Shown here in pieces: positions 26,301-41,300 of a DNA stretch of 64,000 nucleotides (position 1 is the stretch's first letter; every line of letters begins with the position of its first letter). Source of the stretch: Arcuatula senhousia. Taxonomy: Eukaryota; Mollusca; Bivalvia; Mytilida; Mytilidae. Under the pieces are notes generated by a model. The model did no database searches, had not been told where the DNA came from, and saw only the letters and a list, made by a program, of their open reading frames with translations. Both the position numbers and the translations under genes were made by a program. Location of the stretch: positions 1,667,001 to 1,731,000 of the forward strand of contig OZ020309.1 in assembly GCA_963971305.1 (NCBI GenBank), written 5' to 3'.

Positions 26301-29300
26301 ATGATGTTGTTTGAATAAAAGATACATGTACATGTGTATTCGGTCACTTCGTTAATTGTCTTGAATAGACGCAACGCGCGTCAGGCGTAGCAAAATTTAT
26401 TGTCTGGAACTTTGTTGTCATTTGTATTTCGAACACACGTGAAGGTTTGCACTGCTGGTGGAGTTTTAATTCCCCGAGGTTAGCCCGCTCCGGCATCAAT
26501 ATTTTTGTGTTGGAGAATACATCAAAGCTTTAAATCATCCGTTTAAATTTCAAAATTGTCTAAACCCTAAGGGTCTTCCTACCCCAGACATAGGTTGATC
26601 ATCTTAGTATTAATTTGGTTCCCCAATTTGAAATTTTTGGTTTTACTGTTACATGCTCTTCATAATCATATAGTGTTTGGTTTTTTCAATATATTTGGTA
26701 GAGCGCCTCTGATGAGTCTTGAATAGACGAAACGCGCGTCAGGCGTAGCAAAATTTATTTGATTATTGCATTCAATTGGAGTGCTGCTGAGAAACAATCA
26801 TTCATCGATCACTGCTATCCAACTGCAAGTGTCCACACATTATAAAGCATGTTAAATGCGAATGACATGAATATTACCTGTATTGTAGCATTAAGTCAAA
26901 CATATATGAAAAAATGTGACATGTGTTTAACTCTAATAAAAACTTTCTCTTAGTGAAGAACATTTAAATATTTTTTTTTCTCTTTACATTCTGTTAAAAA
27001 TTACAATTTTGAAGTATTATTATTATTATTATTATTATAAACAATTCTTATATAGCGCCAATACTAAAATATTACTCTAGGCGCTTTACAATATCACATG
27101 AGAAAAATATCACAATATTCACAATATCACATAAGAAACATATCACAGTATTCACAATATCATGAATATTAAAATATAAAACAAATGATCAGAAGGGAAC
27201 ATAAAAAATTGCCAAACAATTTAATTGAACTAATAAAAGCACCTAGCAGAAAAAAACGCTTAAAATGTATACTGAAATTAAAACATTTAAAAAATCTAGA
27301 AGTATGAGTAAAATTTACAATTCAATAATAATTATAACTTCAAAAAATAAAAATAAAAAAATTAAAAAAATAAAAATTGAAATAATATCTATCATTTTGA
27401 ATTTAAAATCATATAAGATATAAAAAATTAAAACTACAATCTTGTCACTAAAAATAATGTACCAGATGGGAAAAAGACCTAGTAACCTAAAAAAAAAAAA
27501 AAAAAAAAAACCCGGTATAATTAAACCTACTCCATAGCAAGCAATACTGATTACTGAAATCGTGAACAGTCTATGAATTACGAAATCAAGATCAATTGTA
27601 TGCAGTTCTAAACAGGTGAGTTTTCACTTTCTTCTTAAAAAGTTCGAAGGATTGTTCATTTTGTATAGAAGATGGTAAACTATTCCAGATCTTTGCCGAT
27701 GCCATGTCAAAACGCCTATCGCCGTATGTTTTAGTCCGAACTTTTGGTTGTTGTAAAAGAGTTTTTGCCTGTGAACGTAAAGTTCTTTGTGGTTCGTGTC
27801 GTTTAACTAGCTCTTCGATATAAACTGGAGCGCGACCATGAAGGGCTTTAAAAGTGTACATCAAGATCTTGTAGATGCTTCTAAACTTCACAGGGAGCCA
27901 ATGTAGAGACATAAGAACAGGTGTAATATGTTCATGTCGGCGTTTTCTCGTTATAAGTCGGGCCGCTGTGTTTTGAACTCTTTGTAATTTACTTAAATGA
28001 CACTCATTGATTCCATATAGGAGACAATTTCCATAGTCCAATCGAGAAGTAACTAAAGATGCTACTAGTGTCTTGCACGCATCTGTTGTGATGAATCGTC
28101 GAATTCGCCCTATATTTCTGATTTGAAAATTGCATGACCTCGCAATTTCGGACACCTGTTTTCCCATAGACATCGTTTTGTCAAAGTACATTCCCAAGTT
28201 TTTAACAAAGGATGCGTCCTGGACAACACAACCATCAAATTTTAATGTGCACTCAGAAAAATCTTTTGGACGTTGTTTTGGTACAAAAACAATGAGTTCA
28301 GTTTTGTCTTGATTAATCTTAAGCAGGTTTGACTGCATCCATAAGCTAATGTCTGACAAGCAAGCTTCGAAATGTGCGGCTACAGCGTCCCAGTTATCGA
28401 TTGGCTTGATGACCTGATACGCCTGAGTGTCATCCGCATAGCAATGGTAACTCATTCTGTGTCTTTTACATATCTCACCTATCGGTTTGGCAAACATGCA
28501 GTAAATACGAGGTCCGAGTACTGATCCCTGCGGAACACCATACTTCAAATGAAAACTGTCAGATTGTACACCGCCTATTGAAATTAATTGGGTTCTATCG
28601 CATAGGTAAGATTTAAACCAAGATAATGCATTGCCAGAGATTCCATATGAATACTGGAGACGTTTGAAAAGAATAGCATGGTCAATGACGTCAAATGCCG
28701 CAGATAGATCAAGCATTACTAATACAGCACATTTGTTATCGTCTAAAGCACATACAATGTCGTGGTGAACCCGCAAAAGTGCCGTCTCGGTAGAATGACT
28801 ATTCCGATAAGCAGACTGGACAGTGTCGTGTAAATCATTTGAATCTAGATGTTTTTGGAGACGGGTTGATACAGCTTTTTCTAAAATCTTTGAAATAAAT
28901 GACAAATTCGAGACCGGGCGGTAGTTTTTCAGAGATTCAGAGTCCAAACCTCGCTTTTTGATCAGCGGACGAACTATTGCATTTTTGAATATATCAGGGA
29001 CGCACGACTCAGCAAAGGATGAATTAATGATTTTCGTGATGACCGGAAGTAGCGGTTCAAGACAGGATTTAAGTAGAGATGTTGGTATAGGGTCCAATTC
29101 ACATGATTTTGACGCTGCTTTGAGTACGATCTTACGCGCTTCATCTTCTGACACAGGATCAAACTGTACTAATTGATTGCCAGAGAATGTAACATCAACA
29201 CGCATCGGATCATTATTGTTTGTATTCAGCTGATTAGTTGAGTCTAATTTATTTCTGATGGTTTCAATTTTATCAACGAAAAAAAGTATATCTTATTTAA

Positions 29301-32300
29301 GAAATAATTCATGGCCGCCCGTGGTTTATTGGAGATTAAACCATGGGTGCCCATTATTTTCGTGGATATTTCACCCAGAGCGTAGCGCAGCGGAGCGAGG
29401 GGTAAAATACACAAAAAAATGGGCACCCATGGTTAAATCGAAAATAAACCACGACCGTACATGAATTATTTCTATTCTAATATGACAGTTTTGTGTTTTC
29501 AAAGACCTATAGTGTACAGTGCTACAGAAGCCATTTGTTGTTTCTTGCTACGTTTATACGTTTATGTGCAGATTATCCTTTATGACGTCGGCAATTTCAG
29601 CGTAAAATCATATAATGACGTCGCCATTTCTAGCGCAAAATGAACTATGAGGTCGACCTGTGTTTTATTGAAATTTAAACATGGCCTGTCGCCATGGTTT
29701 CTATTGTTCTTTCTGGGGACCCATATTAGAATTTATGTCAATACATCATTCAGACTGAGATTATGTAATGAAACATCATTTTTTATCGTGTACAATGATA
29801 TTGTTACTCTCTTACTCGGTTGTCCTTTATATTTCATTTGTAAGGATTTATTTTTTTCATTTTTTGCGTTATAGGTGATATCCCCTTCCATGTAACTGGC
29901 ACAGAGTTGGTCAAAGAGAAGCCACACATTAGTATAGCAGCTCCAGTTTCAGTGCCCGATACAGGTATATGAAATTCTCAAATAAATTATTCAAAAATCC
30001 AATACACAATGCTTATATAGATTAAAAGAAGAAATAAGCAAAGGTGTACCAAAGGGGTAATCAGTATAATAAAACCGTAAAGACAAAGACAAAACCGGCA
30101 GACAAAAGATCATCACAACAAAACAAACCACATTACAACATAAAACACACACACACACATAACAACAAAACCGCATTCAGCAACGCGAACTCAAGTCGAA
30201 ACGAGAGTGAACTCAGGTGTTCCGGAAGAGTAAGCAGTTCCTGCTTGCTATCGCACACCCGTCACGTTGCCAAAGATCGATTAAGTGTTGGTCAAATCCG
30301 GAAAGAATGACATTACAAAACTCTATATCAAACTAACATCTGTGCTCATCTGAGAGATAGAAATCCCGTATTTGTATACAAGCACATGATGTCGTCCGTA
30401 AAATTTCTTGAGTGATGATAACAACCTGGGAGCAACGTACCCCTGTGTTAACAATTTGCTTGTCAGCCGTGTAGCTCTATCAAGGAAGTCGTTGTACTCC
30501 CCACATGCTCTGGAATAACGAATCAATTGTGATACGTAAACTCCATATGCTGGAGCGGACGCAATGTTGCTACACAGAAAGGGAAAGTTAACTATTGGAA
30601 AGTTGAAGTCATCACGTTTGTAATAGAGCTTTGTACAAAGCCTTCCTTGTGTGTCAATTTCATATTTTACATATTTTGAAAAAAAAAATATTTTATATAA
30701 ATTACATATTTAAAACAGATCATTTGCAGAAAATGCTTATTTTTTGGTTCAATATACAATAATCTTTTAAAATTAAAAATCCCAAATTGGTATCGACACA
30801 AAAAGGAATCTGTATTAATTTCAATAAGATACCTCTTTTTGTTGCTGAGACATATGAATTTGAAATTACAAAGAATATATATAAAATCCACAGTTTCTAT
30901 CAATAGCATAATTTTAAAAATTAAAGGTTGACAATTATTTTTGTAAATACATGTGAAAAAAACACTTTCCACATTAAAACATAAAGCAGAACAGATGGAT
31001 CCTCTTTTTGTACTTAAATGACGGAGTTCCACGCCTCAGTTGAGGAATAAAACTTTTGAGAAATCAAAATATCACATCAAAAGAACCCCCTTCCCGCAAA
31101 GACGTGGACCTTATAACCTTTATAACCCGATCAAAAATATGAAAAGTTAATACAGGCCTTGGCATATTAAATAAGTTGTGAAATATACACACCATATGCA
31201 AGTGAGGTGGGTATGTTATTTTCCATATTAGGGAATTAAATAATTTTAAAATTAAATTAGTCTCTTTTGTCGTATATTTTTGTACTGAGATGACAGCCGA
31301 GTCAAATTCGAAATGCAAATCCAAAAAAGACGTGAAGCAAGTAGATTCATCTGCTTTGTTAATCTCTAACTCTGGAGCATAAATTGAAGGCATCCATCTA
31401 GCAACCGAAGCGTTGTTGACAGAGAGGACCTCATCAATACATCTGAAAGTGAAATTAAAGGATCTAGCTTTTTTATCTTCTTGTTCGTTGCTAAGTAATT
31501 CAGTCTGATTCATTCAAATAATTGCTGTCAAATTGTTAACACTGGGCATATTCTTATGAAATTTGTTGACATGTCATTCTGTTCTCGTCAGCTGATGTGG
31601 GAACTTCTTCTTTTATAAAGCCCCTAAGGAAGGACTTTATGTCCGAAAATTTGGGCAATCTTGTTTTATTTGTTTTAAAGGTTTTATTTATTTGTATTTC
31701 TTATTTATGTGGCTTCACCATCCTTGTATTTATCTTTTTTATTTATACACAGGCCACAGTGCAACATTATTTATTTATTTTCTTTTTTTCTTTTATAGAA
31801 TTGTAAACACATGTTTCAAGTAAAATTTCAATTTATTGAAGCCACACTTGAAATGTTATTTAAATCAAGTTGAAATTTTCATTAAAAGTGGGCCAACTTT
31901 GAACCCGGTTTTCAAAGCAGTTCATGCAAAAGTATTTAAAAGTAGTTTTTCACAAAAGTACAATCATTAAGCTATGAAATAAGATATAAAGTAACACGCT
32001 ATGAAATACTTTTTATTTTTCCCCTAATGATGGATCAAAAAGGGCCTTACCGCAATCCATCCTTTGGTTTGAAATGGACCTTTGGTGTATAAAAGGAGTT
32101 AAAATAACACAAAGCAATATAGTGACTGGAAGTATTGCCCGGGGTTGAATTCATTTCTGCATTTTTGCAAACCTGTACATAGCTACTTTCATATCTATCT
32201 GAGGAATTAACAAACAGCTGTCTGTTAATAAAAAAATCATAGAAATATTATTCTGACTGAAACAATTTTCCCTATCTTTTAACTAAAGGTACACAGAAGT

Positions 32301-35300
32301 GTATTGTGGTCTGGAAATTTTCAAACCCAGGGAACTGGAATCTGGAAAAAATGAAAGAAAAGCTGGAGCTGTTAAAGAGAATCGGAGATTTCGACATCGA
32401 CTTCGTGTATCAGGGTTCTTTAGTTATACACACTGTGGCAGATATCACAATTTTATCTGACGAACGACGCTTCAAAGATTCTATAGAAGAATTTTTGTTC
32501 CTGTTTGTTCAATTGCTGGTGATACAGGAATCTACAGCCGCCAGTATGGATGTGGCTTTTTCAATTTGGATTCCTGAATTTGATGCTGCAAACCAAGGTA
32601 CCAACGTTAGTATTGAAAAATAAATATGAATAAAAGATTTTTCTTTACCTGTTGATCATGTAATTGTAACCCCAAGGCATTGGTTAGTCTTAGTTTTTTT
32701 ACTTGAAACCTTATTTGAATTCTATGATGCGCTTTTAAAATTATATATATATAGTTTGCATTTCCTCTTTTGGTTTTGAACTTTACCAGCTATATGTATT
32801 TCTAGTAAAAAAATATCCCACTTTTCACGTGAATTTATTTCGGGGTCGGAGTTTTCCCGAATCTTTTAATGTTGCATTCCTTCATAATTTGTCTGGTTGT
32901 TCGTTTTCAGGTTGTTAAAATGTTACCAGACACAAATTTAAATAACTGTAAAGGGAATAGTTTTATTCTTTTCTCTATCGACGTATAAAAAAACATACAG
33001 AAGGACTTCATTTGTAAATAAAAGATCGTTTGCAAAACTTAAACCTTTCAGTCCATCATTGTAAAGTTGTAAATAATTGGTCGATTTGTATATAGTACGA
33101 CTCTATCTCTCAGTTTATTTATTTAAGTGTCACAAATGTTGAAGAAAAAATATCATATAGAAATTAGCTTTAAAAAATCCAGGTCCCTAGTTCTTTTCCG
33201 AGAAGAGAAGACAACGTGTGTGAAATTGTAAATGTATTTTATTAGCTTTGATAGTAAATCCAATCAATGTAGCACAACATTCTAATAATTGTGTTGTTCT
33301 CTCTATACATGTATTATGGTTTTATCATTACAACTTGGACAAAGACTGTATCTGTTGGGTCATTTGAAGACAACGCCAGTCAGACTTCATTAAAATTATT
33401 CACTTAAACTTTATCTAGATTATGACGTAAAACATCATAATTTTTTAATATTAGCAATGATATTTTTGGTTATGTTGTCCTTGATACAGTATAAAGCATT
33501 TGATAGTGTTGACATTTTTGTCGCTTATAGGTGATGTTCCTTCACATGTTGCTGCTACAGAGTTTGTCAAAGAAAAGCCACAACCTAGTATAGCTTCTCC
33601 AGTTGCATTACCTGACACAGGTATAAGATAAGACATATTAAGATGCTTCAATATTAAACAACAAACTTTATTGTAACTTTCACTGTTATTGTACTGAGAT
33701 GATCACCCTAGTTTCCCTGATATGTCATCACAAACTTGGTGTAGGGGGCGGCTTGGCGCGCCTTAAAATCTGGTTTAACCCCCCATTTCTTTTGAAATGC
33801 CTGTACCAAGTCAGGACCATTGTGGCCTTCAATTTTTCCGGTATTTTTTCCTTGTTTTGTCTAGTCTTATAGACATTTCAGATTGATTCTTCAAGTTCGG
33901 TAATTTTGTTATAATTACTTTATTTCAGGAATAGGTTAGTCTTTTTTGTGTTTGGAACCCTACTTGACATTTGTGGATGTTTATAATATTTTCCTTGCTG
34001 TATAATTTTATTGACAATTGTGTTTTTAGCTTGACCAGTTCTGGGAAGTCTGCTTCATACTTAGATTACCATCTTGAAATAAACGCTAAAGAAAGACTTT
34101 CAACAAAGTTCTATAACAAACGGATTGACTTCAAATTTCCTTTCGTGTGTATTAACATTAGGTCCGCATCCAGCTTATTGAGTTGATTTGTTATTCTATC
34201 GGTTATGGGACTTACATCGATGTCCTTGATTAAACTGATATCTGACACAAAAACAGCTACCAAAGGTTATGATGTTCCTCGGTTATTGTGTTCACTGAAA
34301 TTTTAATTGAAGACATGATCTTATTGACACGCACGTCAGGCGTAGCAAAATTATTGTCTGGAACTTTGTTGTCATTTGTATTTCGAACACACGTGAAGGT
34401 TAGCACTGCTGGTGGAGTTTAAATTCCCCGAGGTTAGCCCGCTCCGGCACCAACACTTTTGAGTTGGAGAATACATCAAAGCTTTAAATTATCCGTCTAA
34501 ATTTCAAAATTGTCGAAACCCTAAGGTTCTTCCTACCCCAGACATAGGTTGAATATCTTAGTAATAATTTGGTTCCCCATATTGATATTTTTGGTTATAC
34601 TGTTCTATGCTCTTCATATTCATACAGTGTTTGGCATTTTCAATATTTTTGGTAGAGCGCCTCTGATGAGTCTTGAATAGACGAAACGCGCGTCAGGCGT
34701 AGCAAAATTATTGTCTGGAACTTTGTTGCCATTTGTATTTCGAACACACGTGAAGGTTAGCACTGCTGGTGGAGTTTAAATTCCCCGAGGTTAGCCCGCT
34801 CCGGCACCAACACTTTTGAGTTGGAGAATACATCAAAGCTTTAAATTATCCGTCTAAATTTCAAAATTGTCGAAACCCTAAGGTTCTTCCTACCCCAGAC
34901 ATAGGTTGAATATCTTAGTAATAATTTGGTTCCCCAGTTTGGTAATTTTGGTTATACTGTTACGCTCTTCATATTCATACAGTGTTTGGCATTTTCAATA
35001 TTTTTGGTAGAGCGCCTCTGATGAGTCTTGAATAGACGAAACGCGCGTCAGGCGTAGCAAAATTATTGTCTGGAACTTTGTTGTCATTTGTATTCCTTGT
35101 CTCAGATGATTTGTAATAAGGTTTTGTTACGTCTTGACCATTAGCAACTGGTGTTCTAAAGAAAGCAAAAATGTTTATTCTTCCCGAGCACATAAGTTCA
35201 TTCTCGTTATTACATGAATTTGTGTTGTTATTCTCAGACATATGCGCAGTGTAAATAACATAATTTCTTAAATGTTATTCATTTGTTTTAGTTATTTTTA

Positions 35301-38300
35301 TTAACTTATAGTGACTATTTTTCATATGAAGTAATTTTGGATGTTTTCATTCATTTTTCTTCGAAATGACTTCAAGCATGTAACAGTTAACTGTTTAACT
35401 CCTGGAACGAACTGTTCCATGCGTGTGAACGATGCGCAGTACAGAATGACATCAAAACTATTTTACGCTTTGAAATTACTATTTTTCTATATATTTCATA
35501 TGAATAAATATTATACAAATTATTCCCATGTCATTTCTCAACCGATTTGGATGAATAATTAATTTATCTGTAGTTATTTTATTTGGAAATCCAAAATAGA
35601 AACTCTTGGTGCATTTTTGTAGAACACACAGGAAAATTAACAAATCATATGAAATATTATGGAAAAACATAAAGCTTATTTTTTTTTACGTCGCACTTTT
35701 AACGAGCGCACACTCTCTCTATATATTTTATAAGTTAATAAAACAGTTATTTAATGCCTTCTCATGGAGCAGTCAAACTATTATGCCCTCGGTGCTCATG
35801 AGATGATTTAAGAACTGTCGCCTTCGGCCTGTGGCCTCAGGCAACAGTTTCTTAATCATCTCCAGCACCTCGGGATAATAGTTTTGACTGCTCCATGAAC
35901 AGGCATTAAATAACTGTATAATGTTGCCTGTTTTTTTGTCCTGTTCTCTTTCGTGTTTTATGATTTTGTCTTTGCACTTTCGATATTGACATTCAATATA
36001 TAAAGTTGAGTGTAAATTATGATTCTCATTGTATATACTGGTTACAATGTATCACCCAGTTTTCTCAATTATGTGTTATAACTGTTTATAACAACAAACA
36101 ATAACATCTAGAAAGTATCTCTCATAGATCCAATGCTTTAATTTATTTCACGTAAAAGATTATTATTTTTTTGTGTGTAAAAGTATTATGCCGACTTTTA
36201 TATTAAAACTAAATGATTTAACACATTTTAATAATTTTGCTATTTTCTTTATATCATTGTTTGTATTATCACTACAACCTCGGTAAGGAGTTTCTCTGTG
36301 GTTGTTTAAGACAAACACAAGTCAAACTTGATTCAAAATTATTCATTTAAAATTTATCTAGATAATAAAGTGGGAACATCATTTTGAAACATTTGGAATG
36401 ATATTGGTAGATCTGTCGATATACATAATTTGATTGCATATGTTTTTTTTCTGTCACTTACAGGTGATATCCCCTTTCATGTAACTGCTACAGAGTGTGT
36501 CAAAGAAAAGCCACAAACTAGTATAAATGCTCAAGTTCCAATACCTGAGAAAGGTAGTTTAAATACTTCATCATTTGACAGCAAACGTAATTGCTATTTT
36601 AAGGCATAGATTAGTCTTAGTTTTATATTTGAAACTCTGCTTAACAATTTTGAACTTTTTAATGTACTTTTAAAAGTACAATTGGAATGGCATTTTCGCT
36701 TTTAATGATGAATCTTTAATGGGCGTTATGAACATATATAGGATACAATTTAAGGCGACGGATTTTTTTAAGAGTCAAAGTCTTGTTCTGAATCCTTTTA
36801 TTAATTTGTATATTTAGTTCGACTGTTCTGTTGCTTTGAATGTAAAGGGATAAACAAAATGATTATAAATTATTGACATTAAGACACAAATAAATTAATT
36901 AAAGGGAATGTTATCGTTTGGGGTATATTCTAAGATTTCTCTTCATCAATGTATAAGACAACAAAAAATCATATCATCGACTTATATCTAGCGAACAAAA
37001 ATTGCAAAATTTAAATCACCCGAAAATATACCTTTAATGTATCTGAACATGCTTAGCACATTATTGTCGTGATGAGTGTAAATATGGAAATCGCTTTGTA
37101 TGTAATGCTATGATTGTATCACTCGGTTCTTTAAATTATATTCAATAGATGTTCCTAAAGGAAAACATACATTGTATCATATAGAAAGTAGCTTTTAAAC
37201 TTGATCTTATAATCATATCAAGCGAAACATTTTTACACAGTGATGTCTACTATTAAAACAGATAAAGGAGAGCAAGAAATGTTTTGCATTACATACAGGA
37301 AGTACGTATGTTTACAGGGAAAATGAAAAGTATCTATAGAGATGCTGATGAAAGGTAACTCCTTGATATATTCATATACAGCATAACCAAAAATACCAAT
37401 TTTGTTATTTGTATTTTGAAACCACTGGGTCGATAACCGCTGCTGTCAGACTAGAGGTCCCCGAGGGTAATCACAAGGTTGGTCTTTAGACTTTTCTGAC
37501 AGAAATTAACAATACAATTCTAATAATTTTTTAACTGAAATTCCTGGTGTAGAATTAAAAATTGTTTAAAACACCATGTATCATCTTTATACTTCACATG
37601 GTCAATATCCTAGGTGCTGAATTTGCCAGTTTGTACTAGGAAGTATGCAGAATGAAATCCAAACTCTAAAATGTCCGAAAAAGGGTATAAAAACGGGTAA
37701 TTTAGTTATGCTCTATATGCATATTTCAAGGAGTAATATCTCACCAGCAGCAATTTAATCAAAAGATTTGAATGACTAAAATTAAATGTATTGAACGAAA
37801 AACCAAAAATGTGTAAACAGGAAAGGCAAATTCAGCATATCGACCATGTGCAGTATAAGGATGCTACATGGTGTTATGCAATTTTGTATTTTACATCGAA
37901 AATTTCAGGAAAAAAATGTATTGTTAATTTCTGTCAGACATGTCAAAAAAACTGACTTGTGATTACCCTTGGGGACCTCTGTCTGGTCCACCAGCAGCGG
38001 TTATCGAACCAGTGGTTTCAAAATACAAATACCAAAACGAGTATTTTTGGTTATGCCCTATATGAATATTTCAAGGGTTGAGCTCTCATAATTAGCATCC
38101 AAACTCTATAGACCTGTAAACATACGTAGTTAGTGAATATAATGCAATACATTTCTTGCTCTCCTTTCTGTTTTAATAGTAGACATCACTGTGTGAAAAT
38201 GTACCGCTCTAATAATCATAAGACCAAGTTTATCCTTTTGTAAATAAATATTATTGTCGTTTCTGTTATCACTACAGTTAACTTTGTGGGTAAAACATTT

Positions 38301-41300
38301 TTGTCTTAATTAAAGGACTACCAAAAGAGATTCAATATATGTCTGATGAAGACAGTGAGAGCTTTCGGTCTCTCCTCGAAACAGGGTTTTACAAGTCATA
38401 TGTAGGCAAAATAATGACGGTTGGACATGAAGCAGTTGGTAAGACAACCATTACAGAAGTTCTTAGAGGAAAGAAACCAAGCAACACTCGAATGGCTACA
38501 GAAGGAATAGATATACACACATATCAAGCTGCTGTTGACATTGAAGAAAAACTCTGGGTGAAACGTGGTACGTAGGAACAAAATTTCAATCTCATTAATA
38601 TAATTTGACCGAAACACCTTAAAAAGGAAAAGTACTCAAACCAAAAACGTTCCACCAGGAACCGAGAATATCGACCATGTGCAATACAAGGAGGGAAAAC
38701 TGGTGTTTTTTTTTGTTAACACAATTAGAAATTGCAATAAAGGGAAAAAATAATAGAAAGGCAAACACAGGAACCTGGTACATGATGATGTTAAAACTTC
38801 GTTTGTCATTGGTGCGTTGAAAACATTATATAGAAGCGCTTTATCTAAATGCTTAATTTCTGATTGATAACTTATTTCTCAATAACACTCAATTCTCTTA
38901 CAGAAGTTATGAGATGGGAATACATAATGTATGCGTGCAAAACAAAATGGCTCCTTTAGGGGGCGCCCACAACTTTGGCTTAAATAAGAATCTGTGTTTT
39001 AATTTTCCTGAAACTTTACAATAATATATATTGAAACGAAATAAATCAAATTGCAAAGTCGTAGGAAATACAAATGACAACAAAGTTCCAGACAACAAAT
39101 TTTGCTACGCCTGACGCGCGTTTCGTCTATTCAAGACTCATCAGAGGCGCTCTACCAAAAATATTGAAAATGCCAAACACTGTATAAATATGAACAGCAT
39201 AGAACAGTATAACCAAAAATACCAAACTAGGGAACCAATTTATTACTAAGATAATCAACCTATGTCTGGGGTAGGAAGAACCTTAGGGTTTCGACAATTT
39301 TGAAATTTAGACGGATAATTTAAAGCTTTGATGTATTCTCCAACTCAAAAAGTGTTGGTGCCGGAGCGGGCTAACCTCGGGGAATTTACACTCCACCAGC
39401 AGTGCAAACCTTCACGTGTGTTCGAAATACAAATGACAACAAAGTTCCAGACAACAAATTTTGCTACGCCTGACGCGCGTTTCGTCTATTCAAGACTCAT
39501 CAGAGGCGCTCTACCAAAAATATTGAAAATGCCAAACACTGTATAAATATGAAGAGCATAGAACAGTATAACCAAAAATACCAAACTGGGGAACCAATTT
39601 ATTACTAAGATAATCAACCTATGTCTGGGGTAGGAAGAACCTTAGGGTTTAGACAATTTTGAAATTTAGACGGATAATTTAAAGCTTTGATGTATTCTCC
39701 AACTCAAAAAGTGTTGGTGCCGGAGCGGGCTAACCTCGGGGAATTTACACTCCACCAGCAGTTGAACCATAAGTTTTCTTTGGAATTTTTTCATTGAACA
39801 TAAAATATATATCATGAAGTGTTAGCATAGCCTATTTTGATCACGAGAAGCTTGACATCTTTTAATAGACTACCCGGGGTAAAACGTTCAAGTTTTTTTT
39901 TAGAGTTGTCTCGCAAAGGTGTTTTTACCCCTTTAGGAGAACATGGACAATTTCAATCATCAAGGTAGCATTCCCTTTGCTTCAGCTTAAAGCTTCAAAG
40001 AGTTATCTAAATAAACATTTTCTAGAAAGAAAGTTACTTCAGACCCTAAACATGCTAACGCATGCTTTCTTATGTTGAGTTGTTTTCTTATCAAAAAAAC
40101 ACTTTCAGAGTTGATTACCAAAGATCTTTGGAAATGCATTTCATTGCTGGATTTTGCCTAAGCTTCACGGATCATTTGATCCTGTTTTATTTGGTGTAGT
40201 TTATTCCTTAAAGTGCGGAGTCATCTGATCCTAATTGCCGATTTTATGGATTTCACAATATCCAATATAAATGTTTGTGTTGGGGTTTAATGCATTTTTC
40301 GACGCACCTGGGCCATATAGAGAGGTTAAATAAAATAGTGGAGTAAACCGAATGTACCTTGAGGAAACCACAAACCTAATGCAAATAACTGACATACCTA
40401 TTTATATATTTACAGGTTCAGATGTTTGTAAATAATAATAATTCAGAACTCGATGCAAGTCCTGCAAGGGTAATTGACCAGTGTGATATTTGAACCAGCA
40501 CCTTAGACCGCTCGGCCAGCAAGCCCCCTAATGAAAAATATTTTTTTTACCACATTAATGACGTAACAGCCGATCTTTATAGAGTTCTTTTTTTATAACT
40601 AGATTTTAGAAACTTATCATAAAACATTTTAAATTCAACGGAACACATTTGCATCAGAACGGGATACCAGAATCGGTGTCAATAAAACGGTTTATTATAT
40701 TATCCGTCATCGTTAACAAATATTAAGATAAATTAATATAGCTAATGAAATATTTATTTAACTACTATCAGTGTTGATAAATATGTGCTTGAACTTGGGG
40801 GTAACTTACTACAATATGCTTCGAGCGGTTTAAGGCGCTGGTTTAAATACCTCACTATTGGTCAAAAGCTGAACACGTCTCAGGTGGTGTTTGAGTCCCG
40901 CACCTAATTCACAAATAAAAAATACGGGGCGTACCCATCTGTTTGTGATTTGGTTTGTCAGTTACCTGCCGAAAGTCTGTGGTTTTCTCCGGGTACTCCC
41001 GTTTCCTCAACCATTACAGCCGACCGCCCTATATGGCCCAGGTACGTCCAAAAGTGCGTTAACCCTATCAGACCCAAAACACACACTTCTACAATATGCA
41101 ATTCATACAATTGTGTTTGACAAAATCCTACCTTATCCTCCTCAAAAAATTGCTACAGAAAAATAATAAAGAATTATCTAACATATATTTGCTGGAAGTT
41201 GTAAGTTTCTTTTAACCATGAAGAATGTGAAAACATATTTCAGTAGTTTTATTTCAGAATAGCACATAAAACACGTTTAGATTGTATATTACAGAGCTAA

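Noticed and set aside
30667..31032. 121-codon minus-strand frame between two RT remnants
   Set aside because: Phe/Ile/Lys-rich AT composition, no RT motif and no similarity to the flanking remnants.
39328..39546. 72-codon frame sharing a C-terminal FATPDARFVYSRLIRG peptide with 34975-35241
   Set aside because: The shared peptide is the ~358-base repeat read in one frame, not a protein family.
40812..40895. Functional tRNA gene
   Set aside because: A- and B-box-like parts are present, but there is no full cloverleaf, and the same head plus a common tail occurs twice, so it is a SINE head.
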